A DNA stretch of 64,000 bases, from assembly GCA_037576215.1 (NCBI GenBank), contig JBANDB010000006.1, positions 992,001 to 1,056,000 on the forward strand, given 5' to 3'. A model generated the notes under the pieces. The model did not search any database, was not told where the DNA came from, and saw nothing but the letters and a program-made list of their open reading frames with translations. The DNA is from Armillaria gallica (lineage: Eukaryota; Basidiomycota; Agaricomycetes; Agaricales; Physalacriaceae). Of the stretch, positions 32,401 to 43,704 are shown in pieces. Each line of letters begins with the position of its first letter. Within the stretch, counting starts at the first letter, position 1. The position numbers were made by a program, and so were the translations under genes.

Positions 32401-32942
32401 GGACCGTCTCCCCTGGGAACGATTCACCTAGTGATACTAATCACGATCAGTCCTCGTCCAATGCCGGAGCAATTGCGGGTGGCGTAGTCGGCGGACTTGC
32501 CGTTCTCATCGTTCTCGTTTTCGGCTTCTTCATGATTCGAAGACGGCAAAGGCGAAAACAGGAGGACACGAATGACCAACGATCTGCGTGGTCTTCCTCT
32601 ACTAGGCGGACGCCTCCTCTAGCTCCCCAACCGTATAATCCATACGGGTCTTCTGGATCAGAGCACCCTTTACTGCCACTGCATCCAGGACACCAGTTTG
32701 ATTCCGTAGAGTCTCATCTTCGCGCTGGACATCGACCGCGTAAGGGACAGCCAAGTTCGAGTTCTGGACCAACAACAGCAGCATCTACATCCCATGAATC
32801 ATCAAGTGTGAACCAGAACGGGGGACCCGCCTCGGATAGTGATACTTCGGTCCAACTTCGGAGCGAGATGGAGAATCTACGGAGAGAGGTCGACGAGATA
32901 AGAGCGAGGGGGCTCTATGAGCCTCCGCCAGAATACACATGA
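29444..32942 (+). CDS. Membrane-anchored glutaminase A-like protein, copy 2 (open)
   Basis: Same architecture as copy 1: signal peptide (MLLSALFLIVCFTCP), GtaA-type ectodomain, transmembrane helix near 32470-32530, RRRQRRK, Ser/Pro-rich tail, coiled coil and C-terminal PPPEYT (PPxY). Following about 17 inferred GT-AG introns I find no frame break. The site broken in copy 1 reads ACC ATT CTC TCC here. A 3-nt in-frame deletion shortens the SIFGAIE segment (about 31178). Exons, introns and flanks are closest to copy 1. Expected product roughly 880-900 residues. Activity on glutamine is inferred from the family only. It is preceded by the same spacer as copy 1, so expression signals may be shared. 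Confidence 0.85.
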
Positions 32943-34731
32943 AGTGTAGGATCCTTTGCATCTATCAATCTTTTCTTCGCACTGGCAGCATCATTATGCT
33001 GCTGTACCGGCGATAAATGTGACTTATCCTGTTAAATCTACTGCGTTGCTATATTCGGTGTCACCACTCCGCTTCAAACCCGATAAACGGCTTGCAGAGT
33101 CTGAGTAGTAAGCGGGCTGCAGCCCCAAGAATTAGATGAAACGTCACTACAGTTCGGCATGTCGGGTACATCGGGTCCCCAGGAGATCTTTGGGAGATCT
33201 TTCAAAAGGATTTCTTACTGGCCTATGGTATAGAGTGTTAGAGGCAGTTCTGGCAGCAATAATATACTTAGTCTCCCGTAGGCAGATTCTCAAATCAAAG
33301 ACAGACGAGATTTGAAATAGGCAATAATACGATCGGATGTTCAGCGTAAAATAATATGTACCTAGACGTATGGTGCAGTCTAATTAGCTTGAGTTGGACA
33401 ATACAAGCCATGAATGAAGCCAGCGGTCACGCTGTAGCTCTTACGGAATCCGGATGCATATGACAGGCCTGGAACTTACAGGCGCTTGATCGTGGCGTGC
33501 TTGCCGATCACATCGTCCCGCACACTAAGCCGACAGTGCTCGATACTATCCAAATAATGAGATTTACTTTAACCGGGGGATCATCACGTCTGGTGCCAGT
33601 CAGAACCTCGAGGGAGCTTCCTGCCTTATGTACTTTGTGAAGGGTGCGGTGATGGTTTGTTCTTGTTAGTGGTTTGAGTACACTGATATCAATCAACTGC
33701 TGGATCAATGTAGGCACATATTTGAGTACACCCAAAGAAATGCTGCTGTCAAGTCATTCCTGGGAAGCAGCTATTTTGGGTCAAGCAAGAACCGGCGCTG
33801 TGATAAGTACCCTCAGTTGCCAGCCAAGGACGTCTCACGGATTTAAAGTGTTGGGACAAGTGAAAGACACCAAAAACATAAAGAACCAGAACAGACGGAA
33901 TGACAAGGTCCCACCGTATACTCCCAACAACGCCAACAATGAAACACACTGTGGCAGGGTCGTTATACAATGCCCCGCCAACAAAAGTGACAGGACAGAG
34001 AATGGATCCACGGAACACGGAACATAGACATAGAACATCAATAACACGGACAACGAAGTTGAACGAACACGACGGAACATGGAACAAAAGGAAACACAAA
34101 AATGCGACGCAGCGGGAACACAGGGAAGCATGCGTCAGCGGCGCAAAGCTAGTAGTTGATCATCTGCCAGTAGTGAGTCATCGATCATCATTTTAATTTT
34201 GACAGTTCGCTTGATCACTGATCAAGCAGAAAATGTTAAAATTCGAGTCAACTTGTATTTTAGCTTCACAAGGCAATTCACCCGCACAGTACGAGCGGGC
34301 GCACTATCTTCCTGATCTCTTTCTACTATCTGTTCTTTTAAAGGTGTCAGCAAAATCACCAGCACTGCCAGGCACCATCACTATCGTCTTCATCAAAGGG
34401 TACGGTCTACTACTGCACGCCGGGCGCGAGAATATAAGATGGGGCATCACAGAATCCCTTCACTCGTCAAACTACTCACACGCAGCCCTCAAGCCGAGCT
34501 TACACACTTCACGTAAGCCCGCAGGAGAACTTGAAAAACCTGTAAACAGTAAGACAGTATTGTCACTTCGCTACATAGCGCTGATGCCCAGAAAGCTCAG
34601 GGTCCTTGGTTCAACATTCTTACAGGGTGAGTGCGAGACTGCAACGGCTTGCTTTTCCCCGGTGAAGAGCCCGCTCACGTTCGGACCAACTCCAACAGCC
34701 AATCTCTCTTTTCTCTTAGGGTCTACTGGTT
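32943..34731. other. Intergenic region, glutaminase copy 2 to copy 3
   Basis: The first part (to about 33365) is the shared 3' flank. From 33361 it is the shared 5' spacer, entered just past the place where SAD1 would end, so block C lacks SAD1 coding sequence. Between about 33790 and 34150 the spacer is replaced by unrelated, strongly strand-skewed DNA. No supported gene. Confidence 0.5.
33790..34150. other. Strand-skewed replacement segment in block C
   Basis: Blocks A and B continue with about 180-200 bp of spacer at this point (for example 20890-21060). Block C instead has about 350 bp very rich in A on the plus strand and poor in T, with loosely repeated GGAACA/AACACGG strings around 34010-34110. 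Long open frames on the minus strand follow from this composition and have no family resemblance. Confidence 0.6.
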
Positions 34732-37700
34732 ATGTTGCTATCCGCCCTGTTTCTGATTGTTTGTTCCATCTGTCCTACACTTGTTCGCTGCGCCTTGTTC
34801 CCAGCTGCCCTTCCTTTGGCCGTCCGCTCTCCGTACTTCCAGTGCTACGCCGACACCCACGCCGGTAATAATCCTAACAACCAATGGCCCCAGTATTGGA
34901 CTGAGAGCAGGTTCGTTGACGTCTGCTGTTTCCTTCCACATTATCTGATCGCTCCTAGATTTTGGGCTGGTGTGGATTCGTTCGTATCGACGGCTCGACC
35001 TTCCAATTGTGGGGAGATGATGCAAGCGGAACTCACACGAACCTGACTAGCTTCGAGGTTACCCCTACTCGCACCATTCTCTCCATACATGCCAACACAA
35101 CGAATGTGAATGTGACATTTTTGAGTCCAATAGAGGTGAGTTCCTTCCAGCAGATCCAGTGTTTCTTTTGACTGATTTATATCACAAGCCATCAGACTTG
35201 GTTCTTCAGTCACTTCCATTTTCCTACGTTTATATTGATGTAGAGTCGAACGATGGACAAGAGCATTCAATACAGCTCTATTCGGATATCACTGCTGGTG
35301 CGCGTATATTGTATTCATGACCGATGCCTTCATTTATCCCGAGCTATGCAGAATGGATCTCTGGCGATTCTGCATCTTTGGCTGAGTGGAGCACCACTAC
35401 GACGAGTTCTTCAGCAATCCATAAAGCTTCTCGACAATCGCCACCATCAATGCAAGAGATAGATAGTTTAGCCGAAGACGCGACCGTGTACTACGCGTTT
35501 CCTCAAGTACGCCTGTCTGTGTAATCTCCTAGCTACTAAAGACTTTGACAGGGATATTTCTAGAGCAACGATACAACATATGAGACTGGCGCTGCCCCTG
35601 TCGTTCGAGGTAATTTTACGACAAACGGTACTTTATTCAACACCAAAGACACGAATTTCCGTGCAATTTCGGAGTAAGCTGCTGGATTTTCTACACGTAT
35701 ACGTTCATTGAGTATCTCTTTCAGCGAGTTCGTCGTGTTCGGTCATGCCGTCAATCTCAACAACATCACTAGTACAACTTCGTCAGTTGTCTGGGCAATA
35801 GGACTTGTCCGTGACCCAGTGATCAGTCTTTACTCAACGGGTGCGAATAATAGCCGCAGTTCATACTTTTGGACGGCATACGATACGGTCAGCGACGCGG
35901 TATGTGCTTTCCTACTGAGATGGATTTTGCAGGCTCACGTATCGCTAGGTCGATTTCTTCCTTAGTGATTTCACTAACGCTAAGCAAAGAGCTATCGATC
36001 TCGATAATAAGATCATTTCCGACGCCCGCCAGATCTCTGAGAATTATGCAGATCTTGTCACACTCGCTGCTCGTCAAGCATTGGCTGTAGATATCACGGT
36101 GTCCAAGGACAGCCAAGGACAATGGAATACATCAGACGTCATGACCTTCATGAGGGATGTGGGTAATTCGCGGTGGGTAATTTGGAATCCCTTGTATTTT
36201 GTGAACAGATTGACTTATACTTTTCAGTCGCGTCAATCCCGTTGAAATATTATATGCAGCCTTCCCCGCCTATCTTTACTTCAATACAACATGGGTCGGA
36301 TATCTTATCGAGCCACTCCTTCGATATCAGCAGTCCTCGCAGTATACTAAAACCTATGCGGCCCCAGATCTCGGTTCGTTCCTTTCCATAGAGCTATGAG
36401 CTGTGTTCTGATGTCTGTATTAAGGCTCGTCGTATCCAAGTGCGGCGGGAAATAATAATCCATCAATATTCGGAGCCATAGAAGGTGAGCCACACCACGT
36501 CTCTCAATTGGTGAATTCACCTGATGGACCCCGAAGATTCGGGAAACATGCTCATCATGGGATGGGCTCATGCAAGATTTTCCGGCGATAATTCAAGCAT
36601 ATCACGATACGTGTGTCGCACTTCACATTCGTCTGATTATCAGGACTAATGCGGTGCACAGTATGATCTGTATAAGAAATGGGCAGATTTTCTTGTGTCT
36701 TCCACATTGAGCCCGAACGGCTAGTGCGTCTTAGCAACTCCAACCGCTGTCCACTCTCTTATCGGTCTGATTTGGCATCATTCTTCTAGCACAGATGCAG
36801 ATGGGTTGAGCAGTACGAATATGACCAACTTAGCGATTAAGGGTATCATTGGCATCAAGGCTATGTCAGAGATCAGTCAAGCATTAGGAAGGAGTCAAGA
36901 TGCTGAAACGTACTCGGTGCGCCACCTCGTAGGCTATGATTTCGTCATTCCTGTGCTGATTCACGGTAGTCCACAGCCAAATCGTACGTCGACCAATGGG
37001 AGATTGCGGCTGGTTCAACAGGCCACCTCCTCTCTACTTACGGACCGACAGCCGACTCATCATCCTGGTCTCTTGTATACAATCTATTTGCGGACAAACT
37101 GTTAGGAACAGAACTTGTCAACTCCAGCGTTAGTACCCGCGAGAATGCTATCGTGTCTGTATCGCTCATCTCCTTTGCAGATCTACAGTAACCAAGACAC
37201 ATTCTACTCCCATGAGGCTGATACATGTAAGTTTAGCGTATCTAACCGGTTCTATCGTGTCTCAATCGGGGTTAAGCGGCCGGTGTATATGGGATACAAT
37301 ATGACAGTAGTGTTACCGACTCAGCCAAATCTCGTATGTCCCAACTTATTTCTTCTCCTTTGGAACCTCAAAATAGTCTTCGTAGACTGGACTATGTTTA
37401 CTGCTGGAGCTTCGAATGATACCACCGTACGCGATACCCTAATTTCACTCGTTCACACCAAAGCAGGCTCGAATGTTTCTGCTGGTGTCTTCCCTTTGAC
37501 GTACAATCCTAGTAATGGGACTTCAATTAGCGGTCAGGCTAGGTACGCAATACCGATCTTTGCAAAGTACAGATACTAACGGACTATTGATTAGCCCTGG
37601 CGAAGGGGCTATGTTTTCATTAATGGCTCTACGGTGTGTTCGGTTGTCGTATTATTCCTAATCTGTTGCTCATGCACCCTCGTCTGTAGTCTCCAAAATC

Positions 37701-38263
37701 AGATCGTCTCCGGTGGGAACGGTTCATCTAGTCCTCCTCCTAATAACGATCAACCTTCCTCCTCAAGCCCGTCCAATGCCGGTGCAGTTGCGGGTGGCGT
37801 GGTCGGCGGACTTGCCGTTCTCACCGTTCTCGTTTTCGGCTTCTTCATGATTCGACGCCGCCAAAGGCGAAAACTGGGGGACACGAATGACCAACGATCT
37901 GCGTGGTCTTCCTCTACCAGGCGGACGCCTCCTCAAGTTCCCGAACCGTACGATCCATACGGGTCTTCTGGGTCAGACCACCCTTTACTGCCATTGCATC
38001 CAGGACAACAGTTTGCTTCCATAGAGTCTCATCCTCGCGCTGGACATCGACCGCGCAAGGGACAGCCAAGTTCGAGTTCTGGACCAACAGCAGCAGCATC
38101 TCCATCCCATGAATCATCAAGTGTGAACCAGGACGGGAGACTCACCTCGGATAGTAATACTTCGGTCCAACTTCGGGGTGAGGTGGAGAACCTACGGAGG
38201 GAGGTCGACGAGATGAGGGCAAGGGGCTCTATGAGCCTCCGCCAGAATACACATGAAGTGTAG
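34732..38263 (+). CDS. Membrane-anchored glutaminase A-like protein, copy 3 (two frame breaks)
   Basis: Same layout as copies 1 and 2, with more divergence and closer in several exons and introns to copy 4 (for example LGRSQDAETYS, GVYGIQYDSS, LTYNPSNGT). Signal peptide MLLSALFLIVCSICP, transmembrane helix about 37795-37850. Two anomalies: at the first intron donor (34908-34914) AGCAGG|GTTCG has become AGCAG|GTTCG, one G fewer, so splicing shifts the frame; and at 38220-38226 the G run is one base short, replacing the terminal GLYEPPPEYT with an unrelated 12-residue end (stop 38261-38263). The in-frame stop expected by homology is at 38254-38256. The inner exons are open, so either it is a young pseudogene or both are homopolymer read errors. 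Confidence 0.8.
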
Positions 38264-39834
38264 GATCCTTTGCATCTATCAATCTTTCCTTTGCACTGGC
38301 AGGACCATATACTGCTGTACCGGCAATAAATGTAACTTCTCCTGTTAAATCTACTGCGCTGTTGTAAGTATTAGGTGTCGCTACTCCGCTTCAATTCCAA
38401 TAAACGGCTTGCAGAGTCTAAGTAGTAAGCAGGCTGCAGCCGCAAGGAAATAGACGAAACGTCACTATAGTCCGGCATGTCGGGTACATCGGGTCCCCAG
38501 GAGATCTTTGGAAGAACTTTCAAAAGGATTTCTTACTGGCCTCATGTATAGAGAGTTAGAGGCAGTTCTGGCAGCAATAATATACTTAGTCTCCCGTAGG
38601 CAGATTAAATCAGAGACAGACGAAATTTGAAGATAGGCAATAATACGATCGGATGTTCAGATATGTATCCACAATACCCAAGTGGTTTTCATAGACTCGA
38701 GATTCTCTTATACCGATTCTATTCAAGAATACAGCCATACAGCCCTCCTCCTTCAAGCCCCGGGCCACAGTACTAGTCATGACCTATCGATTTTATCTTG
38801 ATGTATCCGTTCGCGCGCATATGAAAGCTCTCATCGACTTGCTGACATCCTCCCATACACTCACTGTCGAGGTCCTGAGATGGTATGAATGCATCATCAC
38901 CTCGTTCTTCGGTCCCAACGATTATGTCGCCATTGTCACTTTGACGTAGAGGACGAAGCATGTTTGCTGTATTGATTGTGTTCCCTGAAGATTTACAAGG
39001 TCAACTGTTTCAGACATCTTTGTCCTCGCCGACCGCCAGTTCCGGAATTCATTCTACTCAGCGGGATCTGGATACGAGATTATACACATACTTCTGGCAG
39101 CGGTTGAGATGAGGATTGTAGGAGCGTTGACTCAATTGTATGTAGCTCTGACCTTGTCACGATATTGTCCTGGATCCAATGTCCTGTAATATTACAATTT
39201 TCTGGGCTGGCCCGCGAGATTGTCTACTCTGCGCGACGCACTCATCACGAACGATCCTTCGTGGCTATGGGCACATGGTATACCCAAGGTACGCCATTGG
39301 ACACGGCCTTCCTTATTGGGACCTCGTGCCGGTACCAAACGCCATGACAACGCCCGGTCGATCACATCGTCCCGTCATCACGGATACCTACCCGTGGGCA
39401 GACTCTGGGGCAGGGCTGAGACTCTGAGACTCTGAACAACTCTGTCACTGATAGTGATCAGTGACCATCTGTTTTGACGGGCTACCATCCGACCCCGACG
39501 CAACTGGAGTTCACAATAGCGTACAATTCGTATCAACTTAAAATGCATCTGTACAGTACGACTCATCATGTTCTCGTCTTCTTTCACTATCTCTTCAAGT
39601 TCAGAGCGTATAGTAGAATCGTTAGCACACAGCCACCCTCATCAGTTTCATTTCGAATAATACTGATGGCGTTGATGCCGAGAAATCCAGGTACGGTGGT
39701 AACCCTTGCGACAATTCTCGCCGGGTGAGAGCCCTTAGACGCCCGCAACTTCCTTTTCGCGGTGAAGGGCCCGCACACGTTGGGACGAACGCGCAACGCC
39801 AACTCACTCTTTGTTCTTCTAAAACGCGCTGGTT
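38264..39834. other. Intergenic region, glutaminase copy 3 to copy 4
   Basis: To about 38682 this is the 3' flank shared with copies 1 and 2. From there to about 39600 the DNA is unique, with only short frames of no recognised family. The last 230 bp resemble, with much divergence, the 5' flank of the other copies. Copy 4 is thus older or less homogenised than the rest. Confidence 0.5.
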
Positions 39835-42800
39835 ATGCTGCTATCCGCCCTTTTTCTGATTATTTGCTTCACCTGTCCGACACTTGTTCGCTCTGCCTTT
39901 TTCCCAGCTGCCCTTCCTTTGGCCGTTCGCTCCTCTTACTTCCAGTGCTACGCCGACACCCGAACCGGTAACAATCCTAATAACCAATGGCCCCAGTATT
40001 GGACTGAGAGCAGGGTTAGTTGTCGTCTGCTGTTTCCTTCCGCATTGTCTGATACTTTCCAGATTTTGGGCTGGAGCGGATGGATTCGCATCGACGAAAC
40101 GACTTTCCAATTGTGGGGAGACTCGGGAACTGCCACGAATCTGACTAGTTTTGAGGTTACTCCTACACGCACCATTTTCTCCATACATGCCAACACAACG
40201 AATGTGAATGTGACATTTTTGAGTCCAATAGAGGTGAGTTCCTTCCAGGAGATTCAGTGTTTCTTTTGACTGATTTATGCCACAAGCCAACAGATTTGGT
40301 TCTTCAGTCACTTCCATTTTCCTACGTTTATATTGATGTAGAGTCGAACGATGGACAAGAGCATTCGATACAGCTGTATTCGGACATCAGCGCTGGTGCG
40401 TGTTTACTGCACTTATGACTGATGCCTTCGCTTATCCTGAACTATGTAGAATGGATCTCTGGCGATTCCAACTCTTTAGCTGAGTGGAGCACCACTAAAA
40501 CAGATTCTTCGGCAATCCATAAAGCTTCTCGACAATCACCGCCACCCATGCAAGAGATCAGTAATTTGGCCGAAGATGCGACGGTGTACTACGCATTTCC
40601 CCTTGTACGCCTGTTTGTATAATCTCCTAGGTAAAGACACTGACAGGGATATTTTTTAGGGCAACAGTGCAACGTATGAAACTAACGCTGACACTGTTGT
40701 TCGGGGTGATTTTATAGCACGCGGTGCTTTGAATAACACCGCAGACGTAAATTTCCGTGCAATTTCAGAGTAAGCTGCTGTGTTTTTCTACACGTAAAAC
40801 ATGCATTGATATCTTTGGTTAGCCATTTCGTCGTGCTTGGTCACGCCGTCAATCTCAACAACATCAGTAGTACAACTTCGTCAGTTGTCTGGGCAATAGG
40901 ACTTGTCCGTGACCCAGTGATCAGTCTTTACTCGACGGGTGCGAATAATAGCCGCAGTTCATACTTTTGGACTGCATACAATACGGTCAGCGACGCGGTA
41001 TGTAATTTCCTACTAAGATAGATTTTGCAGACTCACGTATCGCTAGGTCGATTTCTTCCTTAGTGATTTCTCTAACGCTAAGCAAAGAGCTATCAATCTC
41101 GACAATAAGATCATTTCCGACGGCCGCCAAATCTCTGATAATTATGCGGATCTTGTTACACTCGCTGCTCGTCAAGCATTGGCTGTAGATATCACGGTGT
41201 CCAAAGACAACGAAGGACAATGGAATACATCGGACGTCATGACCTTCATGAGGGATGTGGGTAATTCGCGGTGGGTAATTTGGGATCCCTCGTATCTTGT
41301 GAATGGGTTGACTTAAACCTTTTAGTCGCGTCAATCCCGTTGAAATATTATATGCAGCCTTCCCCGCCTATCTTTATTTCAATACAACATGGGCCGGATA
41401 TCTTCTCGAGCCACTCCTTCGATACCAGCAGTCCTCGCAGTATACTAAAACCTATGCGGCCCCAGATCTCGGTTTGTTCCTTTCTATAGAGCTATGAGCT
41501 GTGTTCTGATGTCCGTATCAAGGCTCGTCGTATCCAAGTGCGGCGGGAAATAATAATCCATCAATATTCGGAGCCATAGAAGGTGAGCCACACCACGTCT
41601 CTCAATTGCTGAATTCACCTGATGGACCCTGCAGATTCGGGAAACATGCTCATCATGGGATGGGCTCATGCAAGATTTTCTGGCGATAATTCAAGCATAT
41701 CACGATACGTGTGTCGCACTTCACCTTCGTCTGATTATCAGGACTAATGCGGTGCACAGTATGACCTGTATAAGAAATGGGCAGACTATCTTGTGTCTTC
41801 CACATTGAGCCCGAACGGCTAGTGCGTCTTAGCAACTCCAACCGCTGTCTACTCTTATCGGCATCATTCTTCTAGCACGGATGCAGACGGATTGAGCAAT
41901 ACGAACATGACCAACTTAGCGATTAAGGGTATCATTGGCATCAAGGCTATGTCAGAGATCAGTCAAGCATTAGGAAGGAGTCAAGATACTGAAACGTACT
42001 CGGTGCGCCACCTCGTAGGCTATGATTTCGTCATTCCTGTGCTGATTCACGGTAGTCCACAGCCAAATCGTATGTCGACCAATGGCAGATTGCGGCTGGT
42101 TCAACAGGCCACCTCCTCTCTACTTACGGACCGACAGCCGACTCATCATCCTGGTCTCTTGTATACAATCTATTTGCGGACAAACTGTTAGGAACAGAGC
42201 TTGTCGACTCCAGCGTTAGTACCCGCGAGAATGCTACCGTGTCTGTATCGCTGATCTCCTTCACAGATCTACAGTAACCAAGATACATTCTACTCCCATG
42301 AGGCTGATACATGTAAGTTTAGCGTATCTAACTGGTTTTGTCGTGTCTCAATCGGGGTTAAGCCGGTGTGTATGGTATACAGTATGACAGTGTTCCCAAC
42401 GAAGCCAAATCTCGTATGTCCCAACTTATTTCCTCTCCTTTGGAACCTCAAAATATCCCCTTGGTAGATTGGACTATGTTTACTGCTGGAGCTTCGAATG
42501 ATACCACCGTACGCGATACCCTTATTTCACTTGTTCATACCAAAGCAGGCTCGAATGTTTCTGCTGGTGTCTTCCCTTTGACGTACAATCCTAGTAATGG
42601 AACTTCAATTAGCGGTCAGGCTAGGTACGCAATACCGATCTTTGCAAAGCACAGATACTAACGGACTATTGATTAGCCCTGGCCAGGGGGCCATGTTTTC
42701 ATTAATGGCTCTACGGTGTGTTCGGTTGTCGTATATTCCTAATTCGTCACTTATGCACCTTTGTCTGTAGTCTTCAAAATCAGATCGTCGGTTCATCTAG

Positions 42801-43401
42801 TCCTCCTCCTAATAATGATCAACCCTCCCCCTCAAGCCCGTCCAATGCCGGTGCCATTGCGGGTGGCGTAGTCGGCGGACTTGCCGTTCTCACCGTTCTC
42901 GTTTTCGGCTTCTTCATGATTCGAAGACGGCAACGACGAAAGCACGACATGTATCGCCAACCATCTAGCTGGTCTTCCTCTACCAGCGATACTCCCTTCT
43001 TTATGGGCATTTTTGGTAAACGAAGATCTCCAAAACGCGAGAATGACAGCAATGATCCCGTGTTATCGGAGCCGGTTACTCCTCAGCCATTCGACCCATA
43101 CGGTTCTTATGGGTCACAGCACCCTTTACAGCCATTGCGTCCAGGACAGCAGTATGATGCCGTAGAACCTCCTCCTCAGCGCAAGGGAGGGCAACCGATC
43201 ATTTTGGCAAGTCCAACTACTGGACCAACAGTTATGGCATCTAGCACAGCCTATGGATCATCAAATGGGAGCCGGAGCGGGGGATCCGACTCGGATAATA
43301 CTACTGCGCTCCAGCTTCGGAGCGAGGTGGAGAATCTACGGAGAGAGATGGACGAGATGCGGGCGAGGGGTCTCTATGAGCCTCCGCCACAGTATACATG
43401 A
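39835..43401 (+). CDS. Membrane-anchored glutaminase A-like protein, copy 4 (open, divergent tail)
   Basis: The best-preserved array member. Signal peptide MLLSALFLIICFTCP at 39835. Ectodomain across about 17 introns: SLPFSYVYIDVESNDG, DISAEWISGD, NPVEILYAAFPAYLYF, YFNTTWAGYLLEPLLRYQ, YAAPDLGLSYPSAAGN, SGNMLIMGWAHARFSG, GVFPLTYNPSNG. Transmembrane helix about 42858-42920, then RRRQRRK. No frame break found. The cytosolic tail differs from the other copies: after RRRQRRK it carries an extra segment (DTPFFMGIFGKRRSPKR) and a different Pro/Ser-rich stretch, before the same coiled coil and a final PPPQYT (PPxY). GtaA-type glutaminase activity is inferred from family resemblance. It converges on the gene at 43705. 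Confidence 0.88.
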
Positions 43402-43704
43402 CGTGTAATATTTAATATTTATCTACTTCTACCATTATGTCTTTCGCGGGACTACTGTAATATGTCCTTTGCTATCCAGCTGTGTATACATCCATTTGAC
43501 TTATTGCACTTCCATTAAGTTGTTATGGCGGTCTATGGCCTTTACCGTTACTCGATGCTCGAACATGTAAGACAGATTCAACTTTCAAGGAGGCAAGGCT
43601 GATTACTTTGTAGCACTAGAAGTATTTATACGAACGTAGATAACAAAATAGCAAAAAATGATAACGCGACAGCAATAAATGTACAAAAATAACAAAATGC
43701 AAAT
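43402..43704. other. Convergent intergenic region
   Basis: About 300 bp of A/T-rich sequence between the 3' ends of glutaminase copy 4 and the coiled-coil gene. Nothing further seen. Confidence 0.5.

Larger units (their letters stand above)
26961..33365. repeat. Segmental duplication block B (truncated SAD1 + glutaminase copy 2)
   Basis: Second occurrence of the block at 19064-25703, beginning exactly at the chimeric junction and ending where block C begins. It shares exons, introns and intergenic DNA with block A at high identity judged by eye. Confidence 0.85.
33361..38682. repeat. Segmental duplication block C (glutaminase copy 3, no SAD1)
   Basis: Third block. Its left end matches the post-SAD1 spacer (compare 28310) and its right end the 3' flank of copy 1 (compare 25703). 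The internal 33790-34150 stretch is foreign to blocks A and B. Confidence 0.8.

Noticed and set aside
33749..34131. Overlapping minus-strand frames of about 100-116 codons
   Set aside because: They follow from the lack of T on the plus strand, are Cys/Phe/Val-rich without domain features, and are absent from blocks A and B.
19064..43401. The glutaminase/SAD1 array as a transposon or viral insertion
   Set aside because: No reverse transcriptase, transposase, integrase, long terminal repeats or terminal inverted repeats were seen; the genes are intron-rich host genes.
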